From CAYSYM01 sp964435115 (GTDB lineage: Bacteria > Chloroflexota > UBA6077 > CF-72): a DNA stretch of 31,300 nt. This document shows positions 19,183 to 26,470 of the stretch, in pieces. Within the stretch, counting starts at the first letter, position 1. Each line of letters opens with the position of its first letter. A model generated the notes under the pieces. It was not told where the DNA came from. It did not search any database and was given only the letters and a program-made list of their open reading frames with translations. The DNA lies in contig CAYSYM010000046.1 of NCBI GenBank assembly GCA_964435115.1, positions 1-31,300 on the forward strand. Direction: 5' to 3'. The position numbers and the translations under genes were made by a program.

Positions 19183-20394
19183 TCAGGGCGAAGCGCCGAG
19201 CAGCGAACGGTACAGGGCCACGGTGCGTTGCGCGATGACACTCCAGGCGAAGTGCTCCTCCACCCGGCGCCGGCCGTTCGCGCCCATGCGGGCCCGCCGC
19301 TCGGGGTCGCCCAGCAGCGCGTTGATCGCCACGGCCAGGTCGCGGCTGTAGCCGGCAGGGTCGGTCGGCTCGAACGGGCTCGTCGCCTGCTGTTCCAGCG
19401 GCACGAGGAGGCCGGTCTCGCCATCCACCACCACCTCCGGTATCCCGCCCACGGCGCTCGCCACGACCGCCGTCCCGCACGCCATCGCCTCCAGGTTGAT
19501 GATCCCGAACGGCTCGTAGATCGACGGGCAGCAGAAGACGGCGGCGTGCGAGTAGAGCTGGATCACCTCATCGCGCGGCACCATCTCGCGCACCCACACC
19601 ACGCCCGAGCGCTGCTGCCGGGCCAACGCCACCGCCGCCTCCATCTCGGCGGCGATCTCCGGCGTGTCGGGCGCGCCCGCGCACAGGACGACCTGCGCCG
19701 CCGGGTCGATCGCCGGGATCGCCCGCGCCAGGTGGACGATCCCCTTCTGGCGGGTGACGCGGCCGACGAAGAGGACGTACGGCCGCTCCGGGTCCACGCC
19801 GAGGCGCGTGAGCGCCTCGGCGGACTGGACGGGGCGGTAGAGCGACGGGTCGATCCCGTTGTGGATCACATGCACCCGGCGCTCGTCCACGTCGAAGAGG
19901 CGGAGCACGTCCGCCCGCGTGCCCGCAGAGACAGCGACCACGGCATCCGCCATCTCCAGGGCCGTCTTCTCCACCCAGCACGAGACGTCGTACCCTCCGC
20001 CGAGCTGCTCGCGCTTCCAGGGCCGCAGTGGCTCGAGTGAGTGGACGGTGATCGCCAGCGGCACGCCGTACGCCTGCCTGACCAGGATGCCGCCCAGGTG
20101 GGTGTACCAGGTGTGGCAGTGGACGACGTCCGCCTCCACGTTCGTCGATGCGAAGGCGACGCTGCGCTCCGCGGCATCGAACACGGGCCTCAGGGGGGCG
20201 GGCGCGGTGAAGTCGCGGAGGTCGGCGTGGTAACCGCGCACCTTCAGGTGCGTCTCGTCCACCCGCTGGTCGCCGAAGCAGCGCACTTCGACGTCGATCA
20301 GGCGCGCCAGCGCCTGACTGAGGAACTCGACGTGGACGCCCGCCCCGCCGTAGACGTTGGGCGGGTACTCGTTGGTGAGCAGGAGCGCTTTCAT
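19183..20394 (-). CDS. glgA: Glycogen synthase, Corynebacterium-type GT4 (GlgA/GlgM-like)
   Basis: GT4-family glycosyltransferase of 403 aa in the cytosol. Domain order is an N-terminal Rossmann half (LLLTNEYPPNVYGGAGVHVE, with the KxGG-like loop replaced by YGGAG), HCHTWYTHLGG, HNGIDPSLY and GRVTRQKGI. The C-terminal EX7E motif is in PSIYEPFGIINLEAMACGTA. This short form matches the actinobacterial glycogen synthase family, in which the characterised mycobacterial GlgM uses ADP-glucose and glucose-1-phosphate to make maltose-1-phosphate for the GlgE pathway. The window has no glgC, glgE or glgB to decide between elongation and GlgM activity. ATG 20394 follows the upstream aminotransferase stop by one base, so the two are cotranscribed. 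A generic GT4 enzyme is the alternative. Confidence 0.88.
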   Translation of the reverse strand: MKALLLTNEYPPNVYGGAGVHVEFLSQALARLIDVEVRCFGDQRVDETHLKVRGYHADLRDFTAPAPLRPVFDAAERSVAFASTNVEADVVHCHTWYTHLGGILVRQAYGVPLAITVHSLEPLRPWKREQLGGGYDVSCWVEKTALEMADAVVAVSAGTRADVLRLFDVDERRVHVIHNGIDPSLYRPVQSAEALTRLGVDPERPYVLFVGRVTRQKGIVHLARAIPAIDPAAQVVLCAGAPDTPEIAAEMEAAVALARQQRSGVVWVREMVPRDEVIQLYSHAAVFCCPSIYEPFGIINLEAMACGTAVVASAVGGIPEVVVDGETGLLVPLEQQATSPFEPTDPAGYSRDLAVAINALLGDPERRARMGANGRRRVEEHFAWSVIAQRTVALYRSLLGASP

Positions 20395-20395
20395 C

Positions 20396-21631
20396 TCAGC
20401 GCCGGGCGACCGCCCGCGCCAGGCGCTGGATGCCCTGCCGGATGCGCTCGGGTGGGTTGGCGGAGAAGCTCAAGCGCAGGGCGCTCTCCCCTCCCCCGCC
20501 CGGAAAGAAGGCCGGCCCGGGCAGGAAGCTCACCCCCTCGGCGATGGCGCGCGGCAGCAGGTCGAGCGCGCTCCTCCCCGCCGGTAGCTCCACCCAGAGG
20601 AAGAAGCCCCCAGCGGGCCTGGTCCACCGCGCCCCCTCGGGGAAGGTCGTCTCCAGGGCGTCGAGCATGGCGTCGCGGTCCTCGCGGTAGACGCGACGCA
20701 GGCCGGCCACGTGAGCGTCGAGGTCGAAGTCGTCCCCGCGGACGAGGTGGAGGACGCCGTACTGGGCCAGCCCGTCCGTTTGAAGGTCGACCCCCTTCTT
20801 CGCCGTGACCAGCCGCCGCATCATCTCGGGCGCAGCCGCCACGAAGCCAAGGCGGATGCCAGGCGCGAGGATCTTGGAGAACGACCCCAGGTAGACGACG
20901 CGCCCCTCCGCGCCCGGGAGCGACCGGATCGGCGGCAGCGGCGGCGCGCCCTGGTCGAACCACAGCTCCCCGTAGGGGTCGTCCTCGAGGATGTAGAAGC
21001 CGTGCTTCCACGCCAGCTCGAGGAGCCCGCGGCGTCGCTCCAGGCTGAGGGTGGCGCCCGTGGGGTTCTGGAAGGTCGGCAGCGCGTAGACGAACTTGGG
21101 CGCCCGACCCTCGGCCTGGATCACCGCCTCGAGGGCGTCCAGCCGCATGCCGTCCGCGTCCACCGGGACGGCGCGGTAGCGCGGCGAGTGGCTCGCCCAC
21201 GAGCCGAGGGCGCCCATGAACGTCGGCCCCTCCGTCACCACCAGGTCGCCGGGGTCGAGGAGGACACGCCCCACCACGTCGAGCCCCTGGAGCGACCCGC
21301 TCGTGACGAGGAGGTCGGCCGGTGACGCCCGGATCGCGCGGCGCGCCAGTCGCTCGCAGATCAGCGCGCGCAGCTCGCCCACCCCTTCGGTCTCGCCATA
21401 CTGGAGCGCGGCCCGTCCATCGTGGCGGATAGCCCGAGCGAAGGCGCGCTCCATCGACTCCAGCGGGAACAGCTCCGGCGCCGGCAGCCCGCCTCTGAAC
21501 GAGATCACGTCGGCCGCGGCACCCTGCCTGAAGGCAGCCTGCATGGGCACCGCGGCCGCGTCGTCTTCGTGCGCCGCCAGCCAGCGGGCGAAAGCCACGG
21601 CGGGGGCGGGAGAACTGGCCGTGCGCGCCAT
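20396..21631 (-). CDS. Class I/II PLP aminotransferase (LysN/2-aminoadipate aminotransferase-like)
   Basis: PLP-dependent fold-type I aminotransferase, 411 aa. The N-terminus has the family block VISFRGGLPAPELFPLESM. The cofactor region includes VTSGSLQGLDVVGRVLLDPG, LPTFQNPTGATLS and EDDPYGELWF. The PLP lysine is in LGSFSKILAPGIRLGF, and the carboxylate-binding Arg is in ALRLSFS. This is the multi-substrate group that includes 2-aminoadipate and branched-chain/aromatic aminotransferases; MocR regulators share the domain, but no wHTH domain is present here. The open frame runs upstream to 23626 as an artefact of GC richness; ATG 21631 fits the usual length. It sits one base upstream of the glycogen synthase gene although no metabolic link is obvious. 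It is divergent from the 2-hydroxyglutarate oxidase gene. Confidence 0.88.
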   Translation of the reverse strand: MARTASSPAPAVAFARWLAAHEDDAAAVPMQAAFRQGAAADVISFRGGLPAPELFPLESMERAFARAIRHDGRAALQYGETEGVGELRALICERLARRAIRASPADLLVTSGSLQGLDVVGRVLLDPGDLVVTEGPTFMGALGSWASHSPRYRAVPVDADGMRLDALEAVIQAEGRAPKFVYALPTFQNPTGATLSLERRRGLLELAWKHGFYILEDDPYGELWFDQGAPPLPPIRSLPGAEGRVVYLGSFSKILAPGIRLGFVAAAPEMMRRLVTAKKGVDLQTDGLAQYGVLHLVRGDDFDLDAHVAGLRRVYREDRDAMLDALETTFPEGARWTRPAGGFFLWVELPAGRSALDLLPRAIAEGVSFLPGPAFFPGGGGESALRLSFSANPPERIRQGIQRLARAVARR

Positions 21632-21811
21632 CGGGGTGGATTGTAGCCCCGGCTCGGCGCGCGGCGGCCGCAGCCGGCGCCGGGGGTCCAGCCGAGGCTC
21701 GTCGCGGGCCCACGCGAAAGAGCGGCGGGCCTGACGAGCCGACCGCCTGGGCATCCGGCGAGCGGGCTGCGGCGGCAGAGCGAACGCGCAGCGCGCGGAC
21801 CGTGTAGCGTG

Positions 21812-21817
21812 TAGTCT
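21812..21817 (+). promoter_or_regulatory. Possible -10 box placing the lhgO start at or next to the ATG
   Basis: TAGTCT ends 6 bp before the ATG at 21824, within GTGTAGCGTGTAGTCT. If used, transcription would begin at the start codon, giving a leaderless mRNA. No Shine-Dalgarno precedes the ATG, which fits. No -35 box is clear. Confidence 0.35.
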
Positions 21818-21823
21818 GTCGCC

Positions 21824-23041
21824 ATGCGTTCCTACGACGTGGTCGTCATCGGCGCCGGGATCGTCGGCCTGGCATCGGCGCGCGAGCTCCTGCTGCGCCA
21901 CCCGCGCCTGCGGCTGGCCGTCCTCGACAAGGAGCCCGCCATCGGTCAGCACCAGACCGGCCATAACAGCGGCGTGATCCACTCGGGCATCTACTACACG
22001 CCGGGGTCGCTCAAGGCCCGGCTGTGCGTGCGCGGCTCGCGCGCGCTGTACGCCTACTGCGAGCAGAAGGGCCTGCCCGCCGAGCGCTGCGGCAAGGTGA
22101 TCGTCGCGTCGACACCCGAGGAGTTGCCGCGCTTGCGGGCGCTGTACGAGCGCGGCGTCGCCAACGGTGTCGAGGGGCTCGAGTTGATCGGGCCGGAGCG
22201 GCTGCGCGAGATCGAGCCGCACTGCGTGGGCGTCCAGGCCATCTGGTCGCCGAACACCGGGATCGCCGACTTCAGCCGCGTCAGCGGGACGTACGCCGAC
22301 GACGTGCGGGCTGCCGGGGGTGACGTGCTGCCGGGCTGGGAGGTGCGCGACATCGTGCTGCGGCCGGGTGGCGCCACGCTCGTGACCACCGCCGGCGACG
22401 TGGAGGCTCGCCACGTGGTGGCCTGCGCCGGCCTGTACGCCGACCGGGTGGCGCGCCTGACCGGCGCGCCACCCACGCCCCGCATCGTGCCGTTCCGCGG
22501 CGACTACTGGATCCTGCGGCCGGACCGACGCCACCTCGCCCGGAACCTGATCTACCCGGTGCCTGACCCCGCGTTTCCCTTCCTGGGGGTCCACTTCACC
22601 CGGCGTATCGCGGACGGCAGGGTCTGGCTCGGCCCGAACGCGGTCCTTGCCTTCGCCCGTGAGGGCTACCGACGCCTGGACCTCAACCCCCGCGACCTGG
22701 CCGAGGCGCTGTTGTTCCCCGGGTTCCAGAGGCTCGCCGCCAGGTACTGGCGGATGGGGCTGGGCGAGATGGCGCGCGACTTCAGCAAGGCCAGCTTCCT
22801 GCGCTCGCTGCAGCAGTACGTGCCCGAGCTGAGCATGGCCGACCTGCTGCCCGGGCCGTCCGGCGTGCGCGCCCAGGCGCTGGGCGCGGACGGCGCCCTG
22901 GTGGACGACTTCGTGGTCAACGTCCAGGGGCAGCAGGTGGTCCACGTGCGCAACGCCCCCTCGCCCGCCGCGACGTCCTCCCTCGAGATCGGGCGCCTCG
23001 TCGCCGACCGGGCCGACGAGGTGTTCGACCTGGCAGCATGA
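21824..23041 (+). CDS. lhgO: L-2-hydroxyglutarate oxidase
   Basis: FAD-dependent DAO-family oxidoreductase, 405 aa, matching LhgO, which oxidises L-2-hydroxyglutarate to 2-oxoglutarate with electrons to the quinone pool or O2. The FAD-binding VVVIGAGIVGLASARELL is at 5-22. The family-specific GHNSGVIHSGIYYTPGSLKA follows near 46-65, then NTGIADFSRVSGTYADDV, and a C-terminal GPSGVRAQALG and HVRNAPSPAATSSLEIG. These blocks separate it from glycerol-3-phosphate dehydrogenase and from generic glycine oxidases. ATG 21824 has no clear Shine-Dalgarno. The gene is divergent from an aminotransferase that could act on 2-oxoglutarate-linked amino acids. A HAD phosphatase gene follows 76 bp later on the same strand. 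It returns a damaged or side-product metabolite to the TCA cycle. Confidence 0.93.
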   Translation: MRSYDVVVIGAGIVGLASARELLLRHPRLRLAVLDKEPAIGQHQTGHNSGVIHSGIYYTPGSLKARLCVRGSRALYAYCEQKGLPAERCGKVIVASTPEELPRLRALYERGVANGVEGLELIGPERLREIEPHCVGVQAIWSPNTGIADFSRVSGTYADDVRAAGGDVLPGWEVRDIVLRPGGATLVTTAGDVEARHVVACAGLYADRVARLTGAPPTPRIVPFRGDYWILRPDRRHLARNLIYPVPDPAFPFLGVHFTRRIADGRVWLGPNAVLAFAREGYRRLDLNPRDLAEALLFPGFQRLAARYWRMGLGEMARDFSKASFLRSLQQYVPELSMADLLPGPSGVRAQALGADGALVDDFVVNVQGQQVVHVRNAPSPAATSSLEIGRLVADRADEVFDLAA

Positions 23042-23117
23042 TCGCGCGAGCGCCGCACGTGGGCCAGCGTTCGGCTCCCTCTGACACCGGCGTGGAGCCG
23101 AGGAGCGGAGCCCCTGC

Positions 23118-23801
23118 GTGAGGCAGCGCGGCGCGCCGGGGCGGTTCGAGGCGATCGTGTTCGACCTGGACGGCACGGTCATCGACAGCCCCCGGCTCAT
23201 CGTGCAGACCGTCCAGCGCGTGGTCGAGCGCCGCGCACTCCCCGCCGTGGACGCCACGGCCGTGCACGCGTTGATGGGGCTGCCCCTGGACGAGGTGTTC
23301 CAGGCCGTGCTCGGGCCGGCGGCGCGGTACCTGGTGCCCCAGTGCGTCGACGAGTACCGCCTCCTCTTCGACGCCGAGGTGCTGCCGGTGATCCGGCCGA
23401 TCGAGGGTGCCGCGGAGGCGCTGGCCGTCGCGGCCCGCCAGGGCGTGCCGCTGGGCATCGCCACCGGCCGGCGCACTGACACCGCCGTAGCCATGCTCGA
23501 ACGGTGCGCGCTGGCGCACCACTTCGTGGCGGTCCTCGGGACGGACCGCGTGGAGCGGCCGAAGCCGCATCCCGACGTGCTGCTGCGGCTGCTGGAGGGG
23601 ATGGGCGGTATCCGAGCCGCACGCACGCTCGTGGTGGGCGACAGTACCCACGACGTGGCGATGGCCCGGGCGGCCGGGGCGGCAGCCTGCGCCGTGACCT
23701 GGGGGGCGCAAGCACGCGTGCGCCTGGCGAGCGCCGCGCCCGACTGGTGCGTCGACCGCTGGGACGAGCTGCTCGCCCTTCTCGGCGCCGGGGTCGCATG
23801 A
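23118..23801 (+). CDS. HAD-superfamily hydrolase, phosphoglycolate phosphatase-like
   Basis: Cytosolic HAD phosphatase of 227 aa. Motif I is FDLDGTVIDS (D16 nucleophile, D18 acid/base). Motif II is in GIATGRRTDTA, motif III Lys in RVERPKPHPDV, and motif IV in VVGDSTHDVAMARAAGA. The helical cap between residues about 25 and 90 makes it subclass I, the group holding Gph phosphoglycolate phosphatase and PpaX. Substrate cannot be read from sequence. Phosphoglycolate is attractive because glcD/glcF are 6 kb away, but they are not in one operon. The start is a GTG at 23118; GGAG lies about 13 nt upstream and no better start is present. It is on the same strand as lhgO and converges on the carboxypeptidase gene. 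Confidence 0.87.
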   Translation: MRQRGAPGRFEAIVFDLDGTVIDSPRLIVQTVQRVVERRALPAVDATAVHALMGLPLDEVFQAVLGPAARYLVPQCVDEYRLLFDAEVLPVIRPIEGAAEALAVAARQGVPLGIATGRRTDTAVAMLERCALAHHFVAVLGTDRVERPKPHPDVLLRLLEGMGGIRAARTLVVGDSTHDVAMARAAGAAACAVTWGAQARVRLASAAPDWCVDRWDELLALLGAGVA

Positions 23802-23914
23802 GCGCTCCGCGCTCCGCCTGCGCGAGTCGGCCAGGCGGCGCTGAGCGGCGCTGATAGGACTACCGCCGGATCGGTCCCTCCCTCGCGCCCCAGGTACGGG
23901 TCGGCCGGCCGGAC

Positions 23915-25402
23915 CTACCAGGCGAACGTGCGCCAGACCCACTCAAACAGCGCCGTGCTGTCACCGGTGAGGTCCTGGCTGCGCATGAGGCTGACGTAGA
24001 CGCGGCGGCCGGCGCGGGTGGCGGAGGCGACGATCGTCTTGCCCGCCGCGCGGGTGGAGCCGATCTTGATGCCGTCGGCGCCCGGGTAGGTGCCGACCAG
24101 CCGGTTGAGGTTCTTCAGGCTGTACCCATCGCCCCGGTAGGTCGCGGCGCCCGCGAGCTGGCGGAAGGTCTCGTTCTGCATCGCGGCACGACCCAGCAGC
24201 GCCATGTCGTAGGCCGTGGAATAGTGGCTGCGCGCGTCCATGCCGCTGGGGTTGGCGAAGCGCGTGTCGGTGAGCCCGAGCGAGGCAACTTTCTGGTTCA
24301 TCCATTCCACGTAACGTTCGCGCGAGCCGGCCAGCGCCAGCGCCACCTGCTCGGCGGCGTCGTTGCCACTCGGGAGCATCATGCCGTACAGCAGCGTGGC
24401 CAGCGACACGTCGCGGCCGGGCTCCAGCCCCATGATGGACGAGCCGTCCTGCGCCCGCATAGCCGAGCCGCTGACCGTGACCGGGATGCGCTGGGCGAGG
24501 TCTGGCGCACGCTCCAGGGCGACGAGGGTCGTGGCGATCTTGGTCACGCTGGCCGGCGCCACACGGGTGCGTTCGCCCTGGCCGTACAGTAGCTCCGCGG
24601 ACGGCCCATCGACGATCGCCACGGTGCGCGCCGTGACAGCGGGCGGGGGCTCGTCGCTGAGCCGGCGGGGGCCGGCGGGCGGGAGCTCGGGCGCCGGGCT
24701 CGCCGCCTGGTCCTCCGCCGGCGCGCCGGCCGGGGCGGTGCTCGCCGCGGCCTGCTGCGGCTCCGCCGCGCCACCCTCCGCGGCCTGCGCCGCCCGCGCC
24801 ACCGGCGTGGCGCCCGGGACCACCAGCAGCGTGCCCGCGGCCACCAGGTCCGGGTTTCCACCCAGCCCGTTCGCCGCCACCACCGCGCCGGTGGGGACGC
24901 CGTAGCGCTCGGCCACCTGGCGCACGGTCTCGCCTGGCTGCAGCGCGTGCACCACGCCGTCCACGGCCGGCACGAGGAGCTCCTGCCCCACCCGCAGCAG
25001 GTCCGGGTTCGGCAGGTCGTTGGCCGCGATGAGCGTCTGGACGCTGATCCCGTAGCGCTCGGCCACGGTGCGTACGGTCTCATCGGGCGCCACCGTGTGG
25101 CGGCGGATCGGTTCGACTGCCGGCGGCGCGGGCGCCTCCGTCGGCAGGGCCGCCACGGCCGTCGCGAGCGGGGCGATCTCCTCGATCGCTGCCGACGCCG
25201 GGGCCGTGGGCGAGGCAGCAGGCTCAGCGAGTGGGCCAGGCGTTCCGACCAGCCAGGCAGCACCGAGGGCGCCCCACGCAACCAGCCCGACCAGCCCGCC
25301 GAGTCCCAGGGGGAGGGCGAACCGCCTGAGCGACGAGCCGACAGCGATCCCTGCGACGTCGGAGCGGTTCCGCCCCGGCCACGACGGCCAGCCATCCCGC
25401 AT
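23915..25402 (-). CDS. LysM-domain D-alanyl-D-alanine carboxypeptidase (S11)
   Basis: Envelope protein of 495 aa, predicted to trim peptidoglycan stem peptides outside the membrane. A short basic N-terminus and one membrane helix (about 29-52) are followed by an Ala/Pro linker. LysM 1 (about 101-146; HTVAPDETVRTVAERYGIS), LysM 2 (about 151-197) and another low-complexity linker come next, then the S11 peptidase domain (about 258-495). SxxK is S285-V-T-K288 and SxN is S345-G-N347. The third motif reads K446-I-G448 rather than KTG. The C-terminus lacks the usual PBP5 beta-domain and amphipathic anchor; the N-terminal helix may anchor it instead. The frame opens at 25429, but GGGAGG lies between that ATG and ATG 25402, favouring the latter. 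Penicillin-binding endopeptidase activity is the alternative. Confidence 0.92.
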   Translation of the reverse strand: MRDGWPSWPGRNRSDVAGIAVGSSLRRFALPLGLGGLVGLVAWGALGAAWLVGTPGPLAEPAASPTAPASAAIEEIAPLATAVAALPTEAPAPPAVEPIRRHTVAPDETVRTVAERYGISVQTLIAANDLPNPDLLRVGQELLVPAVDGVVHALQPGETVRQVAERYGVPTGAVVAANGLGGNPDLVAAGTLLVVPGATPVARAAQAAEGGAAEPQQAAASTAPAGAPAEDQAASPAPELPPAGPRRLSDEPPPAVTARTVAIVDGPSAELLYGQGERTRVAPASVTKIATTLVALERAPDLAQRIPVTVSGSAMRAQDGSSIMGLEPGRDVSLATLLYGMMLPSGNDAAEQVALALAGSRERYVEWMNQKVASLGLTDTRFANPSGMDARSHYSTAYDMALLGRAAMQNETFRQLAGAATYRGDGYSLKNLNRLVGTYPGADGIKIGSTRAAGKTIVASATRAGRRVYVSLMRSQDLTGDSTALFEWVWRTFAW

Positions 25403-25888
25403 GTTCGGGCTCCCTCCCGGCGGTTTCAAAGGGCGTGTCGCGCGCCGGGGGCTGGCGGGCGCCTAGCCGCAGCCCAGCTCCTGCACGCGGGGCCGCCACT
25501 ATAGGCGCTCGGCGCGCCAAATGGAACGGTCGCCGGCGTGCGGGCGGAGCCAGCTTCCGCCCTGGGCGCCCTGCGGGCCGGGCCCCGCGGTGGGCACGGC
25601 CGAGATCGGGGATGCGCGGCCGCGGCTCCCGCTCCCTCAGCGGGCCGATTTCCAGGCCCACCCTCCGGTGTGGTACCGGCTCAGCCTCGTACGCCGAACG
25701 GTCCCGGTAGCGAGGCGACCGCCAGCCGGTAGGGGGCCGCCCAAGGCGACACTGCGAGCCGTCGCCACGAGCTGCGGTCCGTGATACGGGTCTGAGGCGG
25801 CACCCGGCGCCCGAATCCGTGGGCGCGAGTTCGATTCGTTCACCCAGAAGGTGACACTTTCAATCTGGAATCCACGGATTGGGGCGGC
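25403..25888. other. Intergenic region between the carboxypeptidase and arsR genes
   Basis: This 486-bp divergent gap holds the 79-bp palindromic element at 25807-25885, which ends 3 bases before the first possible arsR start. The remainder is GC-rich with several long but unlikely frames. I see no tRNA or known riboswitch. GGGAGGGAG next to 25402 is the carboxypeptidase ribosome binding site. Confidence 0.6.
25807..25885 (+). repeat. Dispersed 79-bp palindromic element, copy B
   Basis: This is the cleanest copy. The left end GCGCCCGAATCCGTGG and the right end CCACGGATTGGGGCGG form a terminal inverted repeat with 14 of 16 positions pairing. A central TCACC-CAGAA-GGTGA hairpin lies between them, and CCAGA pairs with TCTGG. 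It matches 18012-18090 along its full length without gaps. It lies just upstream of arsR and could affect its expression. Confidence 0.78.
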
Positions 25889-26299
25889 GTGCGATCACTT
25901 GACAGCCAGGCCGCCCTGCGCCAGACTGTCGATGTGCTTGAACGCGTCAACGTGGTCCAGGCAGAGGACGCCTGCTGCCTGCGTGACGTCACGGCGCTGG
26001 CGCCGGAGGTGCGCACCCTGCGCGACCACCTGGTCGCCAGCCGCGACCTGCTCGACGCCCTGGCCGACCCGGCTCGCCAGGACTTGGTGCAGGTGCTGGC
26101 CCGCGGCGAGCTGAACGTGGGCGAGGTCGCGGCGCTCGTGACGCTGAGCCGCCCGACCGTCTCGCACCACCTGAACGTGCTCCGCCGCGCCGGCCTGCTC
26201 CGCGCCCGCAAGCGGGGCCGCGAGGTCTACTACCGCCTGGACAAGGAGCGCGTCGTCACCACCCTCCAGGGCTTGCTGGAGAGCCTCACCTGCTGCTGA
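25889..26299 (+). CDS. arsR: ArsR/SmtB-family metalloregulator
   Basis: A winged-helix repressor, 136 aa from the GTG at 25889. The recognition region is GEVAALVTLSRPTVSHHLNV (78-97), followed by the wing RARKRGREVYYRLD. Two vicinal cysteine pairs flank the fold, C29-C30 (EDACC) and C135-C136 (LTCC at the C-terminus). Vicinal cysteines bind As(III) in other ArsR types, so As(III)/Sb(III) sensing is likely, supported by arsM downstream. A start at the in-frame GTG 25934 (121 aa) is possible, because a TTGACA-17-CAGACT promoter lies at 25899-25927 and would place the transcript start there. Both forms keep all four cysteines. It is the first gene of a likely arsR-small ORF-arsM operon and probably controls itself. 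Confidence 0.9.
   Translation: MRSLDSQAALRQTVDVLERVNVVQAEDACCLRDVTALAPEVRTLRDHLVASRDLLDALADPARQDLVQVLARGELNVGEVAALVTLSRPTVSHHLNVLRRAGLLRARKRGREVYYRLDKERVVTTLQGLLESLTCC
25899..25927 (+). promoter_or_regulatory. Putative arsR promoter inside the annotated 5' end
   Basis: TTGACA (25899-25904), a 17-bp spacer and CAGACT (25922-25927) form the best sigma-70-like pair seen in the window. Transcription would begin near 25934, which is also an in-frame GTG, suggesting a leaderless arsR mRNA and a shorter protein than the longest frame. No ArsR operator palindrome is obvious. Confidence 0.42.
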
Positions 26300-26362
26300 G
26301 CCGTCCCGCCATGCCAGATGCGTCGAAGCAGCTACACCCGTACACGTACTGGAGACTCTGCA

Positions 26363-26470
26363 ATGCTGTCGTTGTTCGACCTGGAGATGGCCGCCCACCT
26401 CCGCCACGCCCAGCTCGTGCACGAGGCGGAGCAAGAGCGCGAGGAGCCCACCCATGACGCAGTCTCCTGA
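26363..26470 (+). CDS. Small 35-aa protein overlapping the arsM start
   Basis: A 35-codon ORF starting MLSLFDLEMAAHLRHAQLVH and ending in an acidic, Glu-rich tail. GGAG lies 8 nt before its ATG. It ends 17 bp inside arsM, and the arsM Shine-Dalgarno (GAGGAG) is within its codons, so translation of the two is probably coupled. The residue pattern predicts one amphipathic helix. It recalls tiny proteins of high-GC bacteria with an LELA...R..L..EAE..R pattern, but I cannot name a family. It may be a genuine small protein or a leader ORF for arsM. Its place between arsR and arsM suggests it belongs to the arsenic operon. Confidence 0.6.
   Translation: MLSLFDLEMAAHLRHAQLVHEAEQEREEPTHDAVS

Noticed and set aside
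21713..23626. Upstream extension of the minus-strand aminotransferase frame
   Set aside because: The protein matches its family only from ATG 21631; the extension is antisense to lhgO and the HAD gene.
25820..25845. tRNA T-arm-like GAGTTCGATTC in copy B
   Set aside because: The stem does not pair properly, and no anticodon or acceptor stem can be built around it.
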